A stretch of 64,000 bases of DNA from Trichoplax sp. H2 (Eukaryota; Placozoa; Uniplacotomia; Trichoplacea). The position numbers were made by a program, and so were the translations under genes. The stretch covers positions 62,001 through 126,000 of the forward strand of contig NOWV01000183.1 of the NCBI GenBank assembly GCA_003344405.1. The letters run 5' to 3'. The notes beneath the pieces were generated by a model. It was not told where the DNA came from, searched no databases, and was given only the letters and a program-made list of their open reading frames with translations. Every line of letters begins with the position of its first letter. Within the stretch, counting starts at the first letter, position 1. Positions 1 through 15,457 of this stretch are shown piece by piece.

Positions 1-3000
1 AAAGCTTAAGGTAAATATAGTTTTATTTTGAGTTTAGCAAAAGCCCAAGATAATGATTTGGTACCCTGTCATTGCGATGTCATATTTTACACGTAATTGA
101 TTTCATGATCTTCTATAGAGCAGTAGCAAATTTAACATTTATTGTACATTCTATTGATTATAAGTTCTTATTTAGAACCAATTCTTCTGACTTTTGAAAT
201 TTCATTAAGGTAGGAACTTCTGAAGATAATGTAGTGCAATGAAACTGTATCTTAATGCTATATTCAATCTAATTCTCGTTTCAAACATTTCTATAAATGA
301 TTCATTCTTGCACTGTATATTCAATAGCATGATTGTCGTTGCTCCGCTTGCTTAAAATTGATATTTTAATGTACTGTATTGACCAATGTATCGATGCCCA
401 CCAAGAATTATATTTTTAGATATTATATGCTACTTAATTGTATTACATCCTTCAAAACAGATATTATTTTAATTATACGCGTATGATTAGTAATATCTGC
501 TAATAATTCAATAATAAACAAATCTTTACATAATATATCTCTGTTAATATAAAGTCGACTTATCTAGTACCAACTATTTCTTAAACGATTACAGTGTATA
601 TTAACAGCCCCTCCCATTAAGTGATAGGCCACACATGATTTGATTAATTTTGGATAGCGCAATGCAATGAGAAAACTATAATGATTGAAGGAGAACTAGA
701 AGCATGCTTTACATATTTTAAAATAGATAAATACCGTAGAATAACTTCTCAAATCTAGAAATGTCTAATATTAGGTTAATATAATCATGCTGTATTGATA
801 TAGACCGATAGAAACTATAATATTCCTGCAATTTAATTGAAAGAGATATTAAGTCTGCTATCTTAAAAGGGATTATCAAAAATGATAAAATTCTGCTAAT
901 CTCCTCCAACTTTGGTAGAAGATTAAATGTAAGCATTCCCAAAAACCTTCGCAGTCAATCTGATAGCATTTATAGGATAAGTCAACCACGGTTGAGACTC
1001 TGCCAAGTGTGGTCTTTCATTAGATTACTAAGATCACCTTTATGTAGTTTAGAAACTAGAATGCTTAATTCTTCTAACAAGCAGTGCATAAATTAACAAA
1101 TTAATGTACACCATTATATTAGTGTGATTTATCTTGTACTGCAGGTAAGCATTATACATTCAATGGTAATACAAAAGAATAAGAAAATAAGAAATTCCAA
1201 TTTCATCCTTTGATGAAATTTAATGTCTCATTGGATGCTAGGATTGATAGAGCATGAGATGGTCATTTCTTCATTAAGGTTCGTCAATATTATGAACTAG
1301 ATAGCTCTAAAATGCAGGCTACTGTTTGTTAAAGGCAATATTTCATATGCTAAAAATTTATTCTCGTTGTTTCCCAGTGATTACGTTGTAGCCGCAATAT
1401 GATTAACATGAGATAACTTACTATAGAATTTATTGATGGTAATTTTATCAATAATGTTGTATTTCGTATATTTTTTGTGCAGTAAAATTCAAGGCCAGGG
1501 CAAAATCAATAAATAATTATCGCTTTTTATTACAATTTATTGAGAATCCAAAGGCTAATGGAGGATAGTAACTAACATTACAGAAAAAGGCCTCTTTATA
1601 TATAGCCGATAAAAACATCTTCGATCACCCTTATAACTGGCTAAAACTTCCTAATTAGCGCAGAAATGACACCTACTGATACTAATCTATCATATATTAC
1701 CATCTACTTTTCCATATGGGGCATAGATGATAGCTAAATACATTTTTATCTCTTATTTCAGTCGATAACGTGATTATGACTATCAAGACAGATACATCTT
1801 TACTAATATAGGATCTCTTCAACTAACATCAACAGCTATTTTAGTTGATCTTGCTAACTTCACATATAAGCAATTGCATAATCCTTTCCACTCGTATAAG
1901 TAATGATAGATACTTGATATTTCTATAGCTGTATCATAAATTGTTAGATTTTACAATGAAAGTTAGGCTTCAGAGTTTAGTCCATTAAATTGTAGTTATT
2001 GTAGTCTCGTAATAATCTCCTATCGTCTACATTTGAGTCATATTGTAGTTAAAAAATTGTTGAAAAGGACAAGACTGACAGGGACTTGTAGTTTCCTAAT
2101 CATTTCACATTGTAAGTATTAGTTGATAAAGAGAATGTTTTAAAATTTTTGCGATCCTAAATAGTGCATGCATATTGATAGGTAAGATCAACTAAGCAGC
2201 TTGCGATATTCATAATAAACAACATATGATCAGATATTTCGTTTTTAAATTAACATCTACCATACTGTAAATATTATTTATTACAGTAATCTGACAGCAG
2301 GAATTCAAAATCGCCTAGCTATTGTATAAGCAAACGATTTGACACTGGAAGAAATTAAACCGATGTAAAATCTGCGTAAATGAGGTATGGATCCTAGTAC
2401 GCTAATCGTACCGTTTAGACGTAAATTATAGAAGTTCATTCCAAATAGCTATAGCTAATATTACAGAATAATAACATAATTAAAAAAGTTAGACGTATTT
2501 AAGAAAATTATTCTAGAAAAATCTCGTTGATAACTAAATTTATAAATTTATCTTTACAGATTTTAATTGCTAGTCACACTACAATTGACCAATAGATTGA
2601 TGTAATCGTTTAAGATTTATGATGTAACCGTATGGCTACTACATAGTAATCTTATATAGTAGGCAATAAAGATGTAACCATTACAACAGGGAATTATTAT
2701 GATTTGTTGCCACTAATAGTTAATTTTATTATTATCGCGACATATATAATTTGAAATTTTGAATAAATAGCGAAATAAGATTGAATAACCATTTTTATAA
2801 TGTATGCTAATTTTAACATAGAAATACCGATTTATTTGAATCAATACATGATTAGTGATGATAAGGACGCAAAATGCTAATAAATATTGATGTTTCATAG
2901 AATTTCATTATAATTATTTTAGAGTTACTTCTTAAAAGTATTGGGTAACAATTTTAAGGCTTAAGCTTGTCAATAGTTACATAATAATTTTGCCTGTCTT

Positions 3001-6000
3001 TAGCAAAACAGATACTATTTTTTTGACTATGTTATTGATCGAATTTTAAACAACAAAATGATAAAGTAAATTAATTAAGGAAACGCAGGGAAATCATATA
3101 AATTATTAATGAAAATAAAAACTGTTTTAGAGCTATTACTGTGACTACGCTTACAAACAAAGATTTTAATTACTTTAGGGATGATATTATGATCTTTTAC
3201 TATATGAATTTTGTTGATATTCCAAATTACGATCGCTAAGGTTACTCTTACTTTTTAAATTATTAATATCTGCAGATATTCCATTTCCTCTACGTCACTT
3301 GGATATTTTATCCCTATAATTTTTAAAGCATAAATGATCATTTCAATTAAAATTATATCAAGGTATGATTTACTTCGTAATATAACCATATACCATACAT
3401 ACATCAGGATGCGTTTCGCATATTTTGACTACTTCAATAATTATAATACCATTTCGTGACTACTCTAGCTGGATATTTAGTTATGCCAGCAAACTCTTTC
3501 AATTGATCTCTTTACCATAATTAAAATTTTAAGAAATTTGTGACGAAATAGCCATAATTGAGTTCATTTTTTAAGAAACGATTTATTGTAGCTATATTTC
3601 AATGAAAATGTATTTAATCAATATCAATGCAAATTAAATCTACGTATGAAATGCGATCGATAAATATTTCATCAAATTTTGAATTAAAGTAGTCATAATT
3701 CATATTTATGGATTAATAGACTAAAGTCAAAGTATTAAGTTCCACTTTTGTCGTATTCCCATATTCACGTATATCGACTTTTGTTTTCATTTTATGCCTG
3801 CAAAGTTTGCCTGCTACATCTAACAATGTTATCGTAAATCGCATGTATTTTTTACGTAACTATTTCTTAGAGTCAGCTACTGTATCTTGGATAACTAATT
3901 ACGGTTAAATATATAATACATATCATTACAGCCATGGGAAAGCCCATAGATTTACTTATTAAAAATCTCCTAAAATCATTATATTAAATAAGGCAAATAA
4001 TTCTACAGCACGAAATGATAGATGCAAGGTTTCGGACTGTGATTATAATCTCATGATCTATGCAATCGGCCTACAGCTATGGAAGGCTATAAGATACTAT
4101 TTGAACTTTAACTTCAACAAGAAAATTGTTCTTCGTCCTCTTAAGATTCATTATCTAGTAATATTCTGAAAGTAAATGATTAGACTGAAATATGTAACTC
4201 CGTAAATATGTACATACTCAAGGTAAATAAGCTTGACTTTGTTACCGAAAAGCAGCTGCCTAAACTATTGATGATTATCATCATGATAAAGATTAAAGTG
4301 TTACTTCCACTCTTAGAAACACTAAGTCTCATAAAGTTAAATAGATAATCGTTGATTATCTTCTAAACGAATAAAACTGCTTTTAAAATCTCAAACGCCA
4401 GTTACAATCGGCCATTCACAGCTCGTAAATTAAAGATATATTTAAAACTAGTGTTTTAATTATAATCGGACTGTCATGAGATATCTGCTCGAGCAAAATA
4501 TTCTTGAAAATTACAAAAGTATTTTACTGTAGACATTGAAATGATTTGTATGCTAGCACATTCTAATGGCATAAGATGAATTTTCGGGTTCATGAATTCA
4601 AAATGTAAATTCTTTATCTGTTTTTTACTACGTCTGTGTTGGATAAGGAATTGTACCGTAGTAGCTATTTAATTATAATGGTAATCGTAATTTTTTATAT
4701 GATTTAATTTTTATGAAAAAATTTTGTATTCAATAACATAATAAAATCGATACTTTAGGGAGGAAATTTTCGACAGGACAGACAACAAGATTTAATAATA
4801 ATTTAACATTTACATGATCTGTATTAGTTAGAAAGTATGATTGATCTCGCAAATAAGTTCGATTTCACATTGAGATTTAAATCCTTGTTATCAATTAATT
4901 GCAATATACTGCATAGCTTAAGAAATATATCAGTATCTGGGACGAAATCGAACTGTAGGTTTGTCTTTAAATTTCAATTACATACCGCACAAAATTGCCA
5001 TGATGAAAGAATTATGTATTCATCGTCATCCTTTAGTAAAACGATTATTACAATGCGCTACCGCCTATACTTACTTTCATGGTGATATTTTCTTTTGCCG
5101 ACTATTCAAGTATGTCGATGAAGATTCTATTTATGTATAATATGAAGACAAGATGACCAATTTCGTCGCTATGGCATAGTTGCTATTTTTCGCTCTTTTA
5201 CTGTTTTTGGCAGCTGGAAATTTTACGCGGGTTGAAGTGTGATGAGCAACACCTTACGAAACAATTAATGAATAGCGTGGTAAATTTAGAGTATTTTATT
5301 TTTTCCGTTCTTGTTTTATTAGTTCAATTTGGAATTTAATCGTTGACCTATATTTTGATAGAATATAGGAAATTTTTAGTCATTTAGCAGTTTCTAATAG
5401 AGTAAAAGGTGACCTATTATACGATTAATTCATTGGTAAATCGCTGTTACAAATTCTCAGTATTCCTTTTCCAAGAAAATAAAATTTTGTCTACGTTCAA
5501 TTGTTTATTAGTGATATGCAGACCATATTTGACGGTAAAAATTCTATAATTAGCCTTAGCCAAGTTAACAAAGCATTGTCATGACCTCCGATTGAAAAAG
5601 AAGATATTAGGTAATTAATCTTTAACGTTCATTGATCTTGGTTGATTAACGTGAGTTATCTATTTACGTTATATCATAGAATTGAACTTAGATATATATG
5701 TATAAGATATAAGAATTCTCACTTTGCGCAGATAATCAAAGGAAATTTGCTATCATCATTAAAAATGAGTTATCAGAAGGGCACTCGGAAATGTAGAAGA
5801 ACAAAGACTGGGATCTTTAATAGACTTCGAAAGTAAATAAAGAAATTATGATCAAATAAGATGGTAAGGACTTGCCATGCTAAAATTGGACTAAAAATTG
5901 TAAATCCGGCGATCTAGCTTTAAATTAATTTCGGCCTTTAACTTTAATTACGCAAGCACCTAAACCTATTTAGATATTCCAAAATTGGAAATTGGAAATT

Positions 6001-7808
6001 GGATTGTAAAATCTCTACGCATGGCAGATTTGTTCGAACTCTCAGCTAGTTTAAACTAGACTATCCTTCATTAAATTTCTTGAATGGCTGACGAACGATA
6101 GGCGATTGAGTATTTTTTCGATAATATTTTAACGAAATAATAAATAGTCATGACTTTGAACCTTTTATTATTGAGAGATGAAAATTAAGCACTTAACACT
6201 AATTTGAATGATTCTTTGGGCCGTTAAAAGAATCTCATCGATAGATCAATTTTAATAAGTGGAGAGTTTATACATGTTGATCAATTAAACCTGCGTTTTC
6301 AAAGAGGAAGAACTATCCGGCATTTATTCCATTCTACTACAATAGATGAATATCGACCAGTTATATTAAATTAGGAACATTGTTAGATGTTGATGGCGTC
6401 ATAGCAGGAGAGCAGCGTAACTATGCAATCAATAAGTCTTAAACATGAATTAACAGACACTGATATACTGTAATTATGTGATTACTATCGTCGGGGAATA
6501 AAGTAACCCTAATAAATAGGTCCAAGATTGTGACTACAACTAAATTTACATTTATAAGCCAATCAATTTTCTTCTACAAAACTCGTTTTATCTTATTTTT
6601 ATTCTGCAAGTTATTCACATAATTTATAATTGAATTAAATTAAAATGCTATCATGTACCTTTTCTCTTAATATCAAAATTAGAAGATATTTGTCCTAAAA
6701 TTTTAGGATAACTTGATTATGATCATATTGATAACATTTACTTAGGGATTATTAATTAGTTAAAAAAAAACCTTAAAATCGATAGAACTTCCGAAATGAT
6801 GGTATTATTCGATAAAGGAAAAAGATTATCTGATCGTTTCTATTCGGTAACTATGGGAACTTACACAATTTATCCTTTCCTTCTATTTTGAATCAATGAA
6901 ACACCAAATAGAGAAAATAATGTTAGAACTAACAAACTAAACAGTAGAGGCCGATTATGGTAAGCATTTTGGATAATGATTAGTAAGAATTTCAGAAATT
7001 TCAATGACCCTAACCGGGGGAATTTGCAGGCGTTTTGATTCGATGGGTATACAAGCAATAATTTACTGACGAGAATAGAGTCAATATATTTCAGGTAAAT
7101 GTCACGCAAGGAATCGAAAATAACTTTCATGATCTACCCATTCTTTACATTACACAAACCTATTCAATTACCACATGGTATTCCTAATCCCATTTACTTT
7201 TTATCACTTTATTCGCGTCAAATTTTTTTCCTTGGCCTTATTTTTTGAAGCAGTTCACGTCATATTCATAACATAAATAGCATAAAAGAAATTCAATTTC
7301 CATCCATGTTTTATTCAGCCATTTATGCCTCCTGAGATATACGTATAAAAGAACTATTAAATAGTATTGAAATATGTATTGAATTTTAGAAATGTACTGT
7401 AATGTTATTATTCTTAAATTAGATTGTGAATGAAAATTATTAATTCCTTGCCAATAATGCTGAATGGTTACCTTTAGCTAAATGAATGCCGTTATGATAA
7501 CAAATCATTTATGCAATTTTATTGTCCTTAGGTAAACACCCTTATCGTCTCGACATTCTTCTATTTAAATTCAGATGTTTCATCCTATTCAGTACAGTCA
7601 GTGTCGAATACTGCATCCAAATTATTTCATCGAACATAAACTAATGACTGTCTTTAACGAGGATAAAATCGATTTTTCCTTGCAAGAAGTTGAGAAATTT
7701 TGACCATTTATTTCCTACTCCAAGTCTATTCTAAAGTAAATAGCACAACTTTAGAATTATCAATACAAAATTTCTATGATATCAGGATAGAATCACTCTT
7801 ACAACAAA
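1..7808. other. AT-rich stretch with no supportable gene
   Basis: Nearly 8 kb with no open frame over 90 codons and none resembling a protein family I know. The longest frames (6870-7130 minus, 4837-5085 plus) lack a recognisable domain and a convincing exon context. I saw no long tandem repeat, no GTACAGTAC-type palindrome cluster and no transposon ends. It may be intergenic DNA, a large intron, or the upstream region of the FAXC-like gene that begins at 7809. Confidence 0.5.
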
Positions 7809-10800
7809 ATGATGTCAGCAAGAAATCCACCTTTAGTTGTACTACATATTCCACATAGGAGTAAAGTTATACCTAGTCTATCACCATTTTGTTTAAAATT
7901 AGAAACTTTCCTACGTATGGCGAATGTCCCATATCAAATAAGCTATGGGATGAAACGATCTAAAAAGGGAAAATTACCCTGGATAGAAGTTAATGGTGAA
8001 CAGATCGACGATTCCAATTTTTGTGTCAAACATTTAGAAAATCTATTTACCGTCCATCTTGATTCACATTTAAATAGTCAAGAATTAGCAATATCGTATG
8101 CTTTTTGGAAAATGCTGGAAGAAAACACGTATTGGTAAGTTGTAATTAAGCTTACTTACTAATTAATTTTGATATATAACGCGAATACCCAAAGTGGAAT
8201 AATAATCTTTAAATTAATACGTTTTAAGTCGATTATCTTTATCGTTACCCCTTTCCTCTATGATGGTGCTATAATTTTGCTTTCTATTCTCGAAAAATAA
8301 GGCAAAAATACTACAATTGGCTTTAATATATTATAGATGAAAACTAAGAATTGACTTCAGAATCAGATACAACGTGAATATAATAATTATGGCGCTAAGT
8401 ACTTTAATTTGGACAAGTATTGATCAATACAAAAATTTTTGTATTATCCAATTAGTTTATTTTGCTATTGTGGGCAGTTTTACTAGATTTTAATCTTTGG
8501 TGATAAAGTCTTAATAATTTTGTGGACATACAAGAGAATGTTAGTATTCCTTTGGAATGCCTTTCATTGACTTCTTACTTTTTCGATAAAATTTAGAAAT
8601 TATGGATTGTACACCAATAGTCATAAGATCTACCGTATACCCATTCAGCTTTCGTTTTCGAGTATATAGTCATCTAGATAGCAAAAAATTTACGGCATTA
8701 AAAGACGCCAAACGTCTTCCTGATGAAGATTACTGTCAATATGTCAAAATTTTATTCATATGGTAATTAAAAAGGGCACACGGAATTACTAATAACTTGA
8801 ATAATAACATTCAATTTTTGACCTGAACTTCAACACGCCGTAATCCAAGATATTAACTTAGATAGACAATTGCCTAGCGAAATATGTAGGAAAAACTTTT
8901 AGGTCCTTATCAGAGTATTTCTAATTATAGATTCTATAGATGTGTGGAAAGTTAAGTCATAGTTCTCATTTCACTACAATTGATTCACCAACATTTGTTC
9001 ATCAGACTTATTGTCTGGCCAAAGGTGGCAAACTTTAGCCATTTCTAGCTATAAATTCCACACACTTATTAAAACTCAACCAATAGCCCCAGCTCTTTGC
9101 TTTAATACATTAGGCAAGATATATTCAACAGCCTTTTTACCTTACTAAAATAGGCGCAAGTATTAGCCTATGAACACTCCAGTGTCTTATTTTCGAGTAC
9201 TCGTATCGCAAGGTCAATTTTCTATGAGGAAACTAACCAATTGAGAAAAAGCTATTGTCTGCAAGCGTTATATGGCTATATAGTACACAAGCTTGTATGG
9301 CTTTTATGATTTCGAAGTAGCTATAACTTTATTATGATTCTATTAAACATTGCAAAACATCAATAAGCTTGGAGATATACATGATTTTGAAAATTAAAAT
9401 ACTGGCAACCTTTTCAAGCAGATATTATTACATCATAAGTGCTTTTACTTCTGATTATGAAATTCTCATAGAATACGTACGCGTGAAATAGATATTAGAA
9501 GTATCTTCTATGATCATGATCATTTATTAAAGCGGTAATAGTCGTAAAATAGTGCAGAACCTTAGAAGAATATCTATTGCATTGAATGACAATATAGACG
9601 AAATAGGCATTAGCTCTAAAAGACCAGCTAGCTAAATTATTAGCACGAATAATACCGACGTTGTGAGACGGCTTTTTGCAACCAGCAACAGCGTTTGCAA
9701 TTACGCTAAAGAGAAAGTATTTTTACTCAGAAATCATTAAAATGTCAGTATTTTTCGATAAAATGTGCTAAAGTTTACTGTTTTCCAATACATTAACAGT
9801 ACCTTCACTTAGTGCATGACTTTGATCATTCTAAGATTCACAATTATACATCATTGAAGGTGGTGTGCTCATCATACTGCTTCGACAACCGGCTGATTTA
9901 TGTAGGGGCTTTCTAATAAATTTTTAAGAATCCTCTCTGACAATGTTTAATTTCTGAAAAGTCAGTTTTCGCCAATGGTACTGCTAGCTACGGTACTCAA
10001 TGAAGGCCTTACAGATGCATTCATTTTTCGAAAATGCCATTAAAGCCTCTAGGTATATTTAATTCACTTCATGTGGTTATTCATATTTTCAATTATTTAT
10101 AACCTGTATTGAACTTTGCATAGTTATCATTATACGTAAAAATCATGAAATCCATGTTCATTATAATAATGGAATTAGGAAATACTTTGTTACAATAATA
10201 AATTTACTTACATTAAATAATACCGAATGCGGGGCTCATAGCTTGCTTCTAATTTATCTAACCATCGTTACTTTTCGGTAGCAAAGTAATAACCAACAAA
10301 AACTTTAATTAATATAAGATATTTAAAAGGAATGATTAGTAAGTCATCTACGTCTATTTTGAATTGATTTAACAGATTTACCGTTAGACTAGAAATAAAT
10401 GTAGGATATTTTAGCAACATCATTTTTTAATTTGCCTACGTAATTGCAATACTAACAAACTTTGGTGTTTTGATTTCTACTATTATAAAAGATTTACTCC
10501 TTATTGAGATGGAAGCTTTTAATAGCAGATTAAAGAAGTACAGACGTTACTTCTCGTCGTACGTCTGCATATTTTTAGATTCATTAGTGACTATATTACC
10601 ATGGTTTAATGATTATGCCAAGCAACGATATATTACTTTACCTCTCATTCAGCGATGTTGACAATTATTATTTCACATTGATGTCGTGATTGTCAAATTT
10701 TCTTGTCAGCAATATTGAAACTATAAGTATAGCTTCGAGATTGGCATCAAAGTGATAACAAAGACAGGCCATCTCATAGTCAGAATGAATTCCTCAAGAA

Positions 10801-12189
10801 ATAGTCAGGAATTTTTGCGTACCATGTCACGCGAAAATTTTTCAATTGTTGCCCCATTTCCTGCGTCATGTTCAAAAAGGTTTTCTATTTCCGTCGTTCT
10901 GCTTACACCACGTCATAGTGAATAGGAGAGTTACCTACATAGCCAAAACTTTTATCCCATTTCAATCAAACCATTCTTTCCCTATTTTCGTTGTTCTTAC
11001 CGATCGATTTGGATACTGCCTTGACAAATGGTTGATGGACGCTAAACAGTTCATTGTAATGTAGACTATTGCAAAGGTTGTTCTATAAGCAACTTTGGTA
11101 TTCTATGGCATATCGCTGGGCGTCATAATTTTCTTACTGTAGTAGATTACCTAGTATATTCAAAGAATTGAATGATAATTTACTCGATAAAGAGTTATAT
11201 TCTAATGACATTAATACTTAGGATAACCTCTTTCTCATTTCATACCGTTAGGGTTATATTATATGATCGATGGGTTAGTAATTATACAACGTTTAAAAGT
11301 GAATTTCTTCAAGATAGCTATCCAAGTATTTTGCGTAGCCTCGCTCCAGCTGTCTTACAAAAGAACTATAAAAAGCAATTATTTGCTCAGGGTATGGGTC
11401 GACATCATCCTGAAGAAGTATACACCATTGGTCGTAAAGATTTAATGGCTCTATCGGAATTTTTAGATGATAAAACATTTATGATGGGTGATAAGCCTTG
11501 TACGGTAAGTAAAAACGACGATGATTTGATAATAACTCAGTCATTCTTTAATTGAAGACTAAAGATTGGACATGAATATTGCTAGTTTAGATATTATGAT
11601 AATTCTATTAAATTGTTATGTTGTTGCAATATTTTATTGCTTTGTGTAGCCTTTTTATTTAGTACTACAACTTTACATTTGTCACAAACCAGCTGCGCGA
11701 CCAAGATAACGTAAAAAAATCTCAAAATTACTATAGTCTCCGGAATTCAGTATCCCTTAACTATCTCACAAGGATTTAGAAACCTTTGCTTCTACGTTAA
11801 ACAAATATAGAATTCTTTTTTTATTTAATTATCTGCTGAGCTTAAATACCCTTATAAGTAGATACAGTCAGTCGATTTTAGTTCGAAAACAAGAATTCCT
11901 TGTCATTAGCATTCTTATTAGATCAAATATATAACTTATGCCTATCATGAATGTAATGCACCTGCGGTGATATTGATTTAATATGTACCAATAATCGTTT
12001 TTAATTTTACTGTTGTAGCTGGACGCAGTTGCCTTTGCCGTGATTGCAGTCATTTTATACTCTTTACCAAACTCAGAACTTCAAGCGTATTTAGCTAGCC
12101 GAGATAATCTAGTTCTCTACTGCAAAAGAATGAAAGAAAAGTACTGGTCTGACTGGGATGAAGAAATAATTGGACAAATTAAATCATGA
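7809..12189 (+). CDS. FAXC: Failed-axon-connections homologue (FAXC), GST-like/metaxin-like protein
   Basis: Three exons: 7809-8134, 11252-11504 and 12019-12189, joined with consistent phases (TG|G, then phase 0) and GTAAGT donors, giving 249 residues. The N-terminal half is a thioredoxin-like GST_N fold with the family signature SLSPFCLKLETFLRMAN near residues 23-39 and LPWIEVNGEQI near 57. The second half is the GST_C-like helical domain: GMGRHHPEEVY, then MMGDKPCTLDAVAF, which spans the exon 2/3 junction exactly as in animal FAXC. The protein ends with KRMKEKYWSDWDEE. In Drosophila, fax interacts genetically with Abl in axon development; the biochemical activity is unknown and catalytic GST function is not expected. 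It is shorter than the human protein (about 400 aa), lacking an N-terminal extension. The first intron is 3.1 kb and the start at 7809 has a tandem ATG. Possible poly(A) signals (AATAAA) lie near 12246 and 12324. Confidence 0.9.
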
Positions 12190-15100
12190 TTAATTGATGG
12201 GGTATCAATTTTAAGCTGGTAGCTAAAATATCGATTTAAATTAATAATAAAAGTAGTGGTAAAGATTGTGTCGAAATTATCATTTCTTTTAACTCAACAT
12301 TCCAGATTTTCGGTACTAAAGCAAATAAAGGTTTTATCCATTCAACTAGCTCATAATTTAGATATCCATTGAGAGCAGTTAATTCCTTCATGTAGCAATA
12401 GAGCTGAAAACGAATGCATAGGATACCATGTGTAAAACGATTATAGCAAAGACGAGAGATTTCAAAATAGTATAGGTACTAATGAACCCTAGATAATTGC
12501 TATGATTCCAATTCTGTTGGCTACACTTTTTCGACACTTATCCATTTACATACCTAATTGATAGAAACATTTTGCTATAAATGAATACTGTATTCGTATG
12601 TAAAAGACGATACCATTTCTTTGCTTAAATAATGGTGAATAAAGCAAAATTTCATCTAGTTATCTCATAAAATAATACAATGTTGATGCTATATAGTGGT
12701 CTAAAATAGTATCCATTAAGTCAAGGGGGTTATTAAGCAGTTATTTGCAAAGAACTAGGTGTAACATCTATGGGGATAATTGAAAATCAGTTAGAAAGCT
12801 ATTGGATACATATTCCTCCGAATCGCTCCAATTTGATCACATAAATTTAAGGATTCCTGAATTGTTTCTGTATAACTATGTAGTATAATAGTATCCCATT
12901 TCTATGCAGATGCTAATACAGTAAGATTCTATAGATACTTGATATAATGTAATAAAACGGTGTGGAATGGCGGCATTTTTTTTAACAGCATGATTCATCC
13001 TGCTGTCATATTCAGGTCTACAGTAAATGTAAATGTCAAGCATAGCAAATGTAGAATTGAGAATCGAAATCAGATAAAGTTTAATTCTACCAACGTTGTT
13101 AAAGTTAGCATTAGCAAAAGGTCAGTATTACCACATTTCTGTTTGATATACGATACAAGCATGCTGTATTATCACTAAACTTATATTATACATCCAGATT
13201 ATTTGAGATACTCATTTTATCAAGTTTTGATTTGTATTTACTGTTGTTGTACTCTTAGTAATAATTAGTTGAACAATATAAATTGAACTAGCCGAATAAG
13301 ATGGTGTTAAAATTCTTGATCCAATTAGCACACTCATTATAGGATAGTTGGAGCAGTTAATGTACTTATTGTACTTCATAAAATACTGTACGAATATAAG
13401 CTTCTAGGATTCTATGCTGCTCAAAAATCAGTTAGTATATAGCATTGGAAGAAGATTTATGTCAGAATAAACTGATTGTCGTATAATATCGAGGCAACTA
13501 ATAAAGATGCATTATAAGTAAACCACAGTCTAAGCTTATTTCTCGTTCACGACATATATATGAGGCATCGATGTGATCTTCGTATAAATGCTTGCCAGCC
13601 TTGTTTTTGTACAGCTAGATTAACTGAAATCTTTAGTAAAGCCCGAAAGTATTATATTCGTATATCAATAGCAACATGGTATACACTGTTGATATCTTGA
13701 ATTACGTAGAAATTTATTTATAATGTGTCACAACTACGCTTATGACACAGAGACCAAACTAAAGTACTATCTCTCAGCTATCTTACATTTAACGTGACTC
13801 TATGTAGTTCTAAAATTGTAAATGAGCTAAGCTCAGAATGAGTACGATCCTTTTAAGTGAACTTTTTATTTTAATAGCGTGGCTTACTAATAGATCAAAT
13901 ACAATAACTCCCTTTAATTAATAAAGGGTGGACTTATACACTTTCTTAAGCCAATAGGTGCCATCTTTAAATTAATCACTAACAAAATTAATAGCTTACT
14001 ATACACCGATTTGTACGTGGACGAATGCTGCACGAATAGTGCAACATTCGTCATCTTAAGTATAACATTATAATTCCTATATTGAATAAATTAAACTCAT
14101 ACATTTGTTAATGGAAATCCATTAACCATCCAACTTAGCACAGTTGTAATCACGATTAACAGCATATACTGTATTTTCGAGTATCATAAATAATTATTGA
14201 CGAAAAAACTAGATAACAACGTACAAAAAGACTATTCAACTATTTTTCAAGAAATCCCTGTTTAGTTAATATAGCAAATACGTAGTATGGCAGGAATCCT
14301 ATTTAGTTTACGATAAATATTGCCATCACGAATTTTACGATAATGGCGACAGTTGCAAATCGATCTAATATCATCAATGGAGTAAATTGTACCTACAGAA
14401 TTGTGTTTTAGCTCTCAGTATATTGAATTGACATCATGGAATGATTGATTCACCCACTATATAGTAACAGCAAAGATATTGACGCTTTTACTGCACTTTC
14501 AATTCGCGTACTAAAGGACGTGGCAAGTCTAGACTATCAGTTGAATCATGATCATGCCCTATGTCAAAGATCTTTGGATCAAGTCCCTCCAGTTTCGATA
14601 TTCTACAATGCCTTAGAAAAATAGGTGAATATGACAGCTCAAATATTAGCAAAATGAAAGTGCGATGTGATACGCCATCCTAGATTCATCTTGTAAAGTA
14701 TTACGATAAAAATTCAGTCAATTTATTAACAAGTAGTGATATCAGACATAAGTAAATAGATTAAGCGCTCTTATCACTAGATACATAACTTATACGAACC
14801 ATGGAAGGCGATAACCATTAGATAGCAATAAAGCGTAATATATTTACAATATGAAGGGAAATAAGTGATTCTAGTATCGTCATGAAATTATGTCCATAAT
14901 TTCATAATCAACACCAGCAATAACTTTACGCCTCAAAGAAAGTCTTTGATAGGAGTTGTCGTCTTGTAACTGAATAACGATGCCAATTGGATGATATATT
15001 ATCATCGTCCTAACTAAAATAATAAATTCTCCGTTCTTGGCTACATGCTACATGCACGTATCATTTCTTCAGCATCATATTTTGTAGTTTCAAATTTCTA

Positions 15101-15457
15101 TCGGCGTATTCATTCAAGTTACAGCAATGACACAGCGCATTATATATCATTCAGATGCTAAGTGAAATTTTCTTGCAATGCTTTACCTATAACTCAATAC
15201 ATCATAACTAAGAGTACACGTATAAAATTGATACATCATTATAACAGTATAAACTGCATCTTGATATTCTGTATAGATACAACGGTTAGGAAAATATTGA
15301 TCAACGTATTTGTTATATCAAATGCAACATTGATTACACATTATAAAATGGTACTCAGTTAGTGCTCATTTAGCCGTCTTAAAAAGTTGAAGTAGATTTA
15401 GTACTTTACAGTAGTCGATACTAAGCTTAACAATTTATAATACTGTACAATGCACTA
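12190..15457. other. Intergenic AT-rich DNA
   Basis: This lies between the 3' ends of the convergent FAXC-like and LSM1 genes. It holds only short frames with no recognisable domain, and I see no repeat array. It probably contains the 3' UTRs of both neighbours. Confidence 0.5.

Noticed and set aside
5642-5836. Short frame ending in a basic RKCRRTKTGIFNRLRK tail
   Set aside because: Begins at a non-ATG codon, is short, and has no homologue I recognise.
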